The position numbers and the translations under genes are program-made. Under the pieces are notes generated by a model. It did no database searches and had not been told where the DNA came from. It saw nothing but the letters and a program-made list of their open reading frames with translations. Below, one piece after another: positions 8,914-15,362 of a stretch of DNA of 38,794 nt. Source of the DNA: Ruminococcus sp. GTDB taxonomy: Bacteria; Bacillota; Clostridia; Oscillospirales; Ruminococcaceae. Within the stretch, counting starts at the first letter, position 1; each line of letters opens with the position of its first letter. The DNA lies in assembly GCA_017960805.1 (NCBI GenBank), contig JAGCYM010000112.1, positions 1 to 38,794 of the forward strand, given 5' to 3'.

Positions 8914-11331
8914 TTATTCCTCGGATATCTTCCAAATACCGATGTGTTTTATGTCTCTCAGCGTGAATCGTGCCGTCAGCAGCAAGCAGAAAAGCATGAT
9001 GAGCGGTATCACTATGAAGCTAATGGGAAATTCAAACTCGAATCCCATTCCCGTGACCTCGTACTGCCTCATAAAAGTTTCGAACATAATATTGCCGAGC
9101 GTCCAAATATACCCCTCGCCGAGTATCAGCGATATCAGCAGGAGTAGTGCTATCCTTATCATATACTCCGACTTTATTGTGATATCGCGAAAGCCCATGC
9201 TCTTTAGCAGAGCCGTCTCGGGCACCTCTTCGGCGACGAATATGCTCATGTAAAGGTATGTTATGAGCATCAGCACCAGCAGCACAGCTCCTCCCACGCC
9301 ATATTCGAGAAGCAGGAACAGCCTGTCAAAGTTGCCGACATCGCGGCGTATGGCTTCGTTTCCGTCTAATACTCTTCCGTCAGTAAATTCTCTCAACTGT
9401 TTTATCACGGCAGGCTTTTGACTTTCGGGAGCGTCGATAGTACATCCCGTGTTGAACTCCCCTAATTTGTATGCGCCTTCGAAGTCGTCGCCCATTATCA
9501 TTATAGGCGAGTTCTGCTCCATATAGTCTATCAGAGCTGTTATCACTATCTCTCTCTCGACAAGGACACGCCCAGTGTGGTCAGTATTGTTCTCGTTTAT
9601 CCTCATCTTTATAACATCACCCGTTTTCACGCCTATCTTTTTTGCGGTATATGCGCTCATAGCGGCTTCGTTGGCAAGCTTCGGAGCTGTACCACCCTTT
9701 CGGTAGATGAACTTTTCAGGCTCGCCTTCCTTCCATTCAATACTGATATAATGGCTCGTTCCGTCATCGAGGTCAATGTATCCGCTTCCATCGTACATAA
9801 AGTCGTAATGGGCGGGTATTCCTGCTGCGGCAAATCTGTCGTTCATTACTTCATAGAAGTTCCTGCCTGTTTTCTGCATTTCTCTGTGAATGCTGTCGTA
9901 TTCATCATCAGAGTATCTTATTTTGAAATCGTAGTCGTGATACCCCCAGAAACGTGTGTAATGCGGGTTGATGATGCTGTTTCTGACATTGAATACCAGC
10001 AGGAGTATCGCCGCTCCGAGCAAATAGGCTATGATGAGGAAAATGTAGCGCTTGAAGCGCCCGAGGATATCCGTCAGCGCAAAGAACAGCGGCACAGACA
10101 TTTTCTTCCTTTTGTGAAGAAACAGCGGGAAGCCCTTCTTGAAGCGCTCACCGTGGTTCTCGCCGTGAATGGCGTCGATAATGGATATTTTCTTTATCCT
10201 ACGCATTACGAAGAGCGAGAAAGCTATCATTACGAATATCATCACAACTACGGACGCTATGCCGATAAGTACCATGACGTAACTCTCGGGGAGAATGACG
10301 TCGGGACCAAACATATTCACCAGTATAGCCGCAAGCGGGAGTCCCGCGGCTATACCTATGATACCGCCAACTATAGCAAAGGCTATGTATTTAGCGGCAA
10401 ATATCCAGCGGAAGCTGAACGACTCTATACCCAGAGCCTTCATCATGCCAATCTCCTTTTCTTCGCTCTTAAGATCGGCTATCATGGTGAAACGTATTGT
10501 CATAAAGATTATCGCGATAAGGAAAACACTTATGAGTATGATGAATACCGAAATTATCTGCATCATAACGAGATTGTCGTCAACATAGCCCATGTAGGCT
10601 ATAGTTATCAGCGGAACGCCGTTTTCTTCAAGCTCGTTCTCGACAGCTTCTATCTTTATGTAGGAATTGTCCTTCAGGCATACGTTGTAGGAGGTGAACC
10701 TCCTGACGAAGCTCTCCGAAAGCACCTTGTAGTCCTCGTCGGAGACAATATATCTGCACAGTCCGTTGACGATATTGTCCTTGAATACAGTGCAAACCTC
10801 AAGCTCGTAAGTATCACCTGTATCGCTTGTTAACCTGATGAAATCACCCTTTTTTACGCCTGTCTCGAGTGATATTTCGGTTGGGACGGCGATACATCCG
10901 TTTGGTACATAAAATGGCTCGTCGTCAAGGTCATAGGTGAGGTCGTGCTCACGGGGGAGTGTTAAAAAGCACTGTATCTTACCGCTGAAGACGTAGGAGT
11001 TATCTTCCTCGTCGTAGTCGGGGAAGTCCAGATTCTTAATATTTATCAGCGTCATCTCCGATATGCTCCATTCGCTGACATTGTTGATGCTGTCGAGATG
11101 CTCCACGGCTTTTTGACTTATCTCTTCGCTGCCTTCCTTGTTCCTTACTGTCCAGAATATAGCGTCAGAACTGTGACACAGTCTCTTTGCCGTCTGCTCA
11201 CGGGTGAAATTGGAGAATATCTGCACCGAGCCTGCAAATACAAGTATCGACGCGACAGATATGAATATGAACAGTATTACGTTCAGACCTTTTTTTCGTT
11301 TAAGGTCGCTTTTCAGCATTTTAAAGAACAT
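8914..11331 (-). CDS. FtsX-family ABC transporter permease
   Basis: An 805-residue permease: TM1 at residues about 18-38, a large external domain (about 45-250), a first FtsX core with three TMs (about 252-385, including SEEKEIGMMKALGIESFSF), a further TM near 432-452, a second external domain (about 455-690), and a terminal FtsX core (VPETALLKSMGFRDITIKSEY, about 695-800). It is transcribed first and partners the following ATPase, anchoring it through the cytosolic coupling helices. AAGGAG lies before the ATG at 11331. Base composition is visibly GC-richer than the neighbours. MacB-like export, BceB-like detoxification or a cell-wall hydrolase activator are all possible; the linked sensor kinase favours the detoxification or sensing role. 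Confidence 0.93.
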   Translation of the reverse strand: MFFKMLKSDLKRKKGLNVILFIFISVASILVFAGSVQIFSNFTREQTAKRLCHSSDAIFWTVRNKEGSEEISQKAVEHLDSINNVSEWSISEMTLINIKNLDFPDYDEEDNSYVFSGKIQCFLTLPREHDLTYDLDDEPFYVPNGCIAVPTEISLETGVKKGDFIRLTSDTGDTYELEVCTVFKDNIVNGLCRYIVSDEDYKVLSESFVRRFTSYNVCLKDNSYIKIEAVENELEENGVPLITIAYMGYVDDNLVMMQIISVFIILISVFLIAIIFMTIRFTMIADLKSEEKEIGMMKALGIESFSFRWIFAAKYIAFAIVGGIIGIAAGLPLAAILVNMFGPDVILPESYVMVLIGIASVVVMIFVMIAFSLFVMRRIKKISIIDAIHGENHGERFKKGFPLFLHKRKKMSVPLFFALTDILGRFKRYIFLIIAYLLGAAILLLVFNVRNSIINPHYTRFWGYHDYDFKIRYSDDEYDSIHREMQKTGRNFYEVMNDRFAAAGIPAHYDFMYDGSGYIDLDDGTSHYISIEWKEGEPEKFIYRKGGTAPKLANEAAMSAYTAKKIGVKTGDVIKMRINENNTDHTGRVLVEREIVITALIDYMEQNSPIMIMGDDFEGAYKLGEFNTGCTIDAPESQKPAVIKQLREFTDGRVLDGNEAIRRDVGNFDRLFLLLEYGVGGAVLLVLMLITYLYMSIFVAEEVPETALLKSMGFRDITIKSEYMIRIALLLLISLILGEGYIWTLGNIMFETFMRQYEVTGMGFEFEFPISFIVIPLIMLFCLLLTARFTLRDIKHIGIWKISEE

Positions 11332-11381
11332 AATTGAACTCCTTATTTGTTTCTTGTTGATTTAATAATACCATATCATAG

Positions 11382-11400
11382 TTTAAAAAGTCTTTAAAAA
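11382..11400 (-). promoter_or_regulatory. Direct repeat upstream of the permease operon (candidate regulator site)
   Basis: The 8-mer TTTTTAAA occurs twice on the minus strand (11400-11393 and 11389-11382), an 11-base period. OmpR/PhoB-type regulators usually bind direct repeats of about one helical turn. The site lies about 50 bases upstream of the permease start, beside a weak TATGGT/TATTAT -10 region. The link to the operon's own regulator is inference. Confidence 0.4.
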
Positions 11401-11450
11401 TTAAAAAATAATAGCAACTTATCAAAAAATGCTATCTTTTAACAAAATTG

Positions 11451-11479
11451 TTGACTGTGAGTATAAAGTGTTGTATAAT
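11451..11479 (+). promoter_or_regulatory. Promoter of the second LRR-dockerin gene
   Basis: TTGACT (11451-11456) and TATAAT (11474-11479) with a 17-base spacer match the housekeeping consensus at 11 of 12 positions. AGGAG at 11521-11525 precedes the ATG at 11533. Confidence 0.85.
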
Positions 11480-11532
11480 TTACATACATTGGTTATTGTT
11501 CAATGATATTATAATATGTTAGGAGTAGTGAA

Positions 11533-14500
11533 ATGATCAAACGTATAATTGCGAGTACGCTTAGTGCAGTTTTGTGCAGTTCAGCAGCGTCTACGGGTTT
11601 GTCATCAAATATGATACACGCCATTTCAAGTCATGATCTAACAAATATGCATGTTGCAATTGATGAAAACGGCAAATCAGAAGAAATAACAACCCAAACA
11701 ACAGCAGCAGCAACAACATTAACTACAACAGGAACTCCAACAGAAGTAACTACAGTAAAAACAGAAGCGTCAGCTGAAACGACGACAGTAAGCAGCACAG
11801 AAGTTATAATGCCTGATGAACCATCTTCAACAATTGTTCTCGGAGAAAACATCAGTGCAGAAATATATGACAATGGATATGTTCATATCAAGGGATATGG
11901 AGAGATGAAAGAGTTTGATAATTCTCCGTTCAAGGATATGGAAATAAAGCAGGTGTTTATCGAGAACGAAGATCCTTCTAAGGATTTGGTTATTACAAGT
12001 CTTGGAAAAAATCTGTTCAATGGTTGTGATACCCTTTTGGCTGTTAGTGATAAAACAGAATTTACTGATGAGACTATAATATTACCTGATAGCATAAAAA
12101 ATATATGTGACAGTGCGCTTTTAGGTTGTTCAAAAATAAAAAATATAAGGCTCGATGGCGTTGAAACTATAGGACAATACGCTCTAGCCGGATGTACAGG
12201 TATTAAAAGTCTTGTTATTCCTGAGAATGTTACATCCATGGGTAGAATGCTACTTAGCGGATGTACTGAACTTGAAGAACTTTCGCTTCCTTATGCGTCA
12301 ACAGATGCGATTTGTTCAACAGTAGATGGAGATTTAAATCCTGATAAATCTGTCACAGATCTTTTCTATGATCAGCACTGGGCCTGGGAAAATGATGCTT
12401 TTGATTCTTCTCAGTATAAGCTCACAAAGATTATCATAACAGGCGGAGAAAAGGTACCTAAGTACGCATTCTCGAATTTTAACTGCCTTACAGAGATAGA
12501 TTTAAGTGGTGCTCCTATATCTGCAATAGGCGAATATGCTTTTAACGATTGTACCGGACTAAAAGAGATAAAGCTCCCTTCGACATTAAAAAACATTGAC
12601 AAGGCAGTATTCCGTAACTGTACTTCGATGAAGGAGTTCAAACTCGTGGATGGTCTTGAATGTGTAGGTCCATATTGTTTCGAGAACTGTACAGGGATAA
12701 ATTCGCTTACTATCCCAATGACAGTTACTTCGATGGGAAGAATGATGCTGCTTGGCTGTACTGAACTTGAGGAACTGATTCTTCCATATGCTGCAACTGA
12801 TGCAAGTTGTGCAGAGACAGCGGGAGATACAAATCCAGATAGATCTGTTGCAGATCTCTTCATAGATCAGCACTGGAACTGGGAAAATGATGAGATGGAT
12901 TTCTCTCCATACAAGCTTACAAAGATAACAATCAAAGGTGGAGATAAGGTACCTCGAAACGCTTTCGCAGGAATGACCGGAATTAAGGAGATCAATCTTA
13001 GTGAAACTAAGATCACAGCAATAGATGCATACGCTTTCTATAAATGTTCAGTTCTTACAAATATAAAAATACCGGAAACTTTGACGGATATCGGAAACTA
13101 TGCTTATTATGCGACGCCGATAACATCACTCCCGGATAACGGAAAAATCAAGAACCTAGGAGACGGTGTATTTGCGTATTGTACCAAACTTGAAATAACT
13201 ACACTTCCAGAGTCGTATGAGTCAATTGGGCAATATGGATTCTGTAACTGTACGGGAATCAAGACATTGGTTATTCCAGCAAATGTTAAATCTATGGGAA
13301 GAATGCTGTTGCTTGACTGTACTGAACTTACGGAACTAACTCTTCCATATGCTGCTACAAATGAAGACTGTGCAGTGATTGATGGCTCAACAAATCCAGA
13401 TCAATCGGTTACCGATCTCTTTGTGGATCAGCACTGGAACTGGGCAAATGATGCGTTTAATCCTTCTAAGTATAAGCTGACCAAACTTACCATAACAGGA
13501 GGAGAAAAGATTCCCAAGAATGCTTTTGCAAGTTTAAAGTGTCTCAATGAGATTGACCTTAGTGAAACTGCCATTACTCAAATAGATGAATATGCTTTTT
13601 ATGACTGTACAAATCTAACAGAGATAAAGCTTCCAAAAACCCTGAAAATGGTCGGTGTTGGAACATTTTGTAACTGTACTTCGATGAAGGAGTTCAAACT
13701 CGTTGATGGTATGGAAGCAATTGATCAGTATGCCTTTGCAAATTGTACAGGTATTAGTTCTCTTGTTATTCCAGATACAGTTACCTCAATGGGGAGAATG
13801 ATGGTGAATGGTTGCTTGGCTCTCGAGACACTACAAATTCCATATGCAGCTACAGATGCAAGTGCTGCAGAGGCAGAGGGGGCGGTAAATCCAGATCATT
13901 CGGTAGCTGATCTCTTCATAGATCAGCATTGGAACTGGGAAAATGATGAAATGGATTTTACACGCTATGGTATATCAAAGATAATAATAACAGGCGGAGA
14001 GAAAATACCACGCTATGCATTTTCAAACATGTCCACACTTAGAGAAGTTGATATTTGTGGTACAGCAACTACGCGTATTGACGAATATGCTTTCAATAAT
14101 TGCTCGGCATTAATATCTGCAGAGATACCTGAGAGCATAGCTATGATTAAGGGTAATGCATTCTCTGAAACTAACACAGATCTTTATATTTATGGCAAGG
14201 AATGTGTGATTGAAGATAAATCTTTGAACGATGAATATAGTGGAACAATTCATGGATACAAAGAATCTACCGCAAAAGAATATGCTGATGCAAATGAATT
14301 TAAGTTCGAGCAACTCGATGGAGAAATAGTAATCAGTCCAAAGGTACTTTCTATGGCTATAGGTGATAAGTATACAATCAAGGCGGGCATAGAAGGAGTT
14401 ACATTCAGTTCATCTGATGAAGCTGTTGTTACTGTTGATGAAAGAGGCGTTATTAGAGCTGCTGCTGAAGGGACAGCTACTGTAGTAGCATCAATTGCTG

Positions 14501-14802
14501 ATGGAAAGAGCGTTTCAATTGATGTGACAGTAAGACCGAGAGTTCCGATATACACTCTTGGAGATGTTAATGAGGACGGAAAGATTGATGCTAAGGATGC
14601 TTCACTGATACTTAAGGAATATGCGCTTGCGTCGACAAATTCACCTTCAGAGCTTGATGAGAAGCAGAAGGCTGCTGCTGATGTGAATGCTGATGGAAGT
14701 ATAAGTGCAATCGACGCATCTTCAATACTTGCTTATTACGCATACATTTCAACTAATGAAGAAGCAGTTTCATTGGAAGACTATCTGAAGAAAAGTGAGT
14801 AA
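11533..14802 (+). CDS. Secreted BspA-type LRR super-repeat protein with Big_2 and dockerin domains
   Basis: The 1089-residue product has a signal peptide (MIKRIIASTLSAVLCSS, likely cut near IHA, residues 28-32), a Thr/Ala linker (about 50-95), then LRR_5 repeats to about residue 920. These fall into four super-repeats, each carrying the motif DLFxDQHWxWxND. Next is a bacterial Ig-like (Big_2) domain (about 930-1003: VTFSSSDEAVVTVDERGVIRAAAEG in pieces) and a C-terminal dockerin from about residue 1010 (DVNEDGKIDAKDAS and DVNADGSISAIDAS loops). The domain order is a linker first and dockerin last, unlike the LRR protein at 1365. Probable cohesin-bound or surface-exposed adhesin; the ligand is unknown. 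It is divergent from the ABC/two-component operon and has its own promoter. Confidence 0.9.
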   Translation: MIKRIIASTLSAVLCSSAASTGLSSNMIHAISSHDLTNMHVAIDENGKSEEITTQTTAAATTLTTTGTPTEVTTVKTEASAETTTVSSTEVIMPDEPSSTIVLGENISAEIYDNGYVHIKGYGEMKEFDNSPFKDMEIKQVFIENEDPSKDLVITSLGKNLFNGCDTLLAVSDKTEFTDETIILPDSIKNICDSALLGCSKIKNIRLDGVETIGQYALAGCTGIKSLVIPENVTSMGRMLLSGCTELEELSLPYASTDAICSTVDGDLNPDKSVTDLFYDQHWAWENDAFDSSQYKLTKIIITGGEKVPKYAFSNFNCLTEIDLSGAPISAIGEYAFNDCTGLKEIKLPSTLKNIDKAVFRNCTSMKEFKLVDGLECVGPYCFENCTGINSLTIPMTVTSMGRMMLLGCTELEELILPYAATDASCAETAGDTNPDRSVADLFIDQHWNWENDEMDFSPYKLTKITIKGGDKVPRNAFAGMTGIKEINLSETKITAIDAYAFYKCSVLTNIKIPETLTDIGNYAYYATPITSLPDNGKIKNLGDGVFAYCTKLEITTLPESYESIGQYGFCNCTGIKTLVIPANVKSMGRMLLLDCTELTELTLPYAATNEDCAVIDGSTNPDQSVTDLFVDQHWNWANDAFNPSKYKLTKLTITGGEKIPKNAFASLKCLNEIDLSETAITQIDEYAFYDCTNLTEIKLPKTLKMVGVGTFCNCTSMKEFKLVDGMEAIDQYAFANCTGISSLVIPDTVTSMGRMMVNGCLALETLQIPYAATDASAAEAEGAVNPDHSVADLFIDQHWNWENDEMDFTRYGISKIIITGGEKIPRYAFSNMSTLREVDICGTATTRIDEYAFNNCSALISAEIPESIAMIKGNAFSETNTDLYIYGKECVIEDKSLNDEYSGTIHGYKESTAKEYADANEFKFEQLDGEIVISPKVLSMAIGDKYTIKAGIEGVTFSSSDEAVVTVDERGVIRAAAEGTATVVASIADGKSVSIDVTVRPRVPIYTLGDVNEDGKIDAKDASLILKEYALASTNSPSELDEKQKAAADVNADGSISAIDASSILAYYAYISTNEEAVSLEDYLKKSE
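12370..13941 (+). repeat. Four super-repeats inside the LRR protein
   Basis: The GATCAGCAYTGG segment encoding DQHW begins at 12370, 12865, 13426 and 13921. The steps are 495, 561 and 495 bases, that is 165, 187 and 165 residues. The 22-residue excess in the middle equals about one extra LRR. Flanking stretches such as TSMGRMM, CTSMKEFKLVDG and TGGEKxP recur in the same order, and several copies share long identical DNA, pointing to segmental duplication. Confidence 0.9.
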
Positions 14803-14886
14803 ATCACTCGGCTTTATGACTATTCAATCTTTTTAGAGAATAAAGCAACCAATTCAGGAACATATTCACAAACTTTTGTAGAATAA

Positions 14887-14920
14887 CAGGAAAAGCTCCC
14901 GTAAATGGGAGCTTTTCCTG
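14887..14920. terminator. Terminator of the LRR-dockerin gene
   Basis: CAGGAAAAGCTCCC (14887-14900) pairs perfectly over 14 bp with 14907-14920 around a GTAAAT loop. The GC core is flanked by AAAA and TTTT, the bidirectional intrinsic-terminator pattern. It lies 85 bases after the stop at 14802. Confidence 0.8.
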
Positions 14921-15017
14921 CTGAAAGTGAAAATGAATAATAAAAGAAAGAGATTTTTGAGTTGCACTTTATTCGAATAAAGTGACAAATGTAACTGAGA
15001 AAATGATATTTATCATC

Positions 15018-15046
15018 TTGACATGATCTCGGAAAGATAATATAAT
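15018..15046 (+). promoter_or_regulatory. Perfect consensus promoter of an orphan RNA
   Basis: TTGACA (15018-15023) and TATAAT (15041-15046) are exactly 17 bases apart. No convincing protein gene lies downstream on this strand before the terminator at 15251-15275, so it most likely drives the structured RNA. Confidence 0.85.
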
Positions 15047-15052
15047 AAGTCA

Positions 15053-15275
15053 AAAATATATAGTAATCTGTCATTATTATTTGTTGGATTACATAAATAA
15101 GAGCAAAGAATTTGGAGCAATTCAGACGAAAAAATCTGAAAATACAACCTCCTTAACAACCACCGTTCCTGTGCTATATGGCGACGCTGGCTCCGGAAAT
15201 CTGTCGGCGCCGCCTAAGCGGTGGTCTTTTGTTTTCATAGCCCAAATGTTCCCATGTCATTCATGGGCTTTTTTT
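15053..15275 (+). ncRNA. Candidate structured small RNA with its own promoter and terminator
   Basis: A ~220-base transcript is framed by the perfect promoter and an intrinsic terminator (CCCATG 15251-15256, CATGGG 15262-15267, then CTTTTTTT). Inside are: GTAATC/GATTAC (15063-15068 / 15087-15092); TTCAGA/TCTGAA (15121-15126 / 15135-15140); an unpaired CCTCCTT (15148-15154); and a nested element. In that element ACCACCG (15159-15165) closes with CGGTGGT (15219-15225). It encloses GGCG/CGCC (15180-15183 / 15211-15214) and CGCTGGC/GTCGGCG (15185-15191 / 15203-15209). TTCC at 15166 could pair with GGAA at 15195 as a pseudoknot. AGCCCA (15239-15244) can compete for the terminator's 3' arm. I do not recognise a known riboswitch, 6S or SRP family. 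An ORF crossing the region (15081-15317) has no ribosome binding site. Confidence 0.6.
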
Positions 15276-15288
15276 ATTTTGTGTAGAA

Positions 15289-15340
15289 TGCCGTCAATCA
15301 TGCAAAGCTACAGATAATTATGCTTTGTTGTCTGGCGGCA
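15289..15340. terminator. Compound hairpin after the EAL gene
   Basis: TGCCGTC (15289-15295) pairs with GGCGGCA (15334-15340) and inside it GCAAAGC (15302-15308) faces GCTTTG (15322-15327). It follows the stop of the cyclic-di-GMP operon by about 20 bases on the minus strand. There is no U-run, so termination is only suggested by position. Confidence 0.4.
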
Positions 15341-15362
15341 ATTTTGTTATAACGTAAACTCT

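Noticed and set aside
9577-10833. Long (418-codon) plus-strand ORF
   Set aside because: It is antisense to the well-supported FtsX permease, has no family motifs, and arises from the GC-richer codon pattern of that gene.
14820-15074. 84-codon minus-strand ORF between the LRR gene and the RNA
   Set aside because: It crosses the perfect terminator hairpin at 14887-14920 and has an atypical Phe/Tyr/Ser composition expected of a non-coding AT-rich frame.
15185-15209. SRP RNA apical loop (CCGGAA in a GC stem)
   Set aside because: The conserved GGAAGGAAGCAGCC-type SRP core and symmetric internal loop are missing.
15159-15225. Cyclic-di-GMP riboswitch next to the EAL gene
   Set aside because: The conserved GEMM-I tetraloop, receptor and central junction are absent, and the element is on the opposite strand to the EAL operon.
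15081-15317. 78-codon plus-strand ORF over the structured RNA
   Set aside because: It starts at TTG without a ribosome binding site, runs through stems and the terminator, and its sequence has no recognisable domain; RNA function explains the region better.
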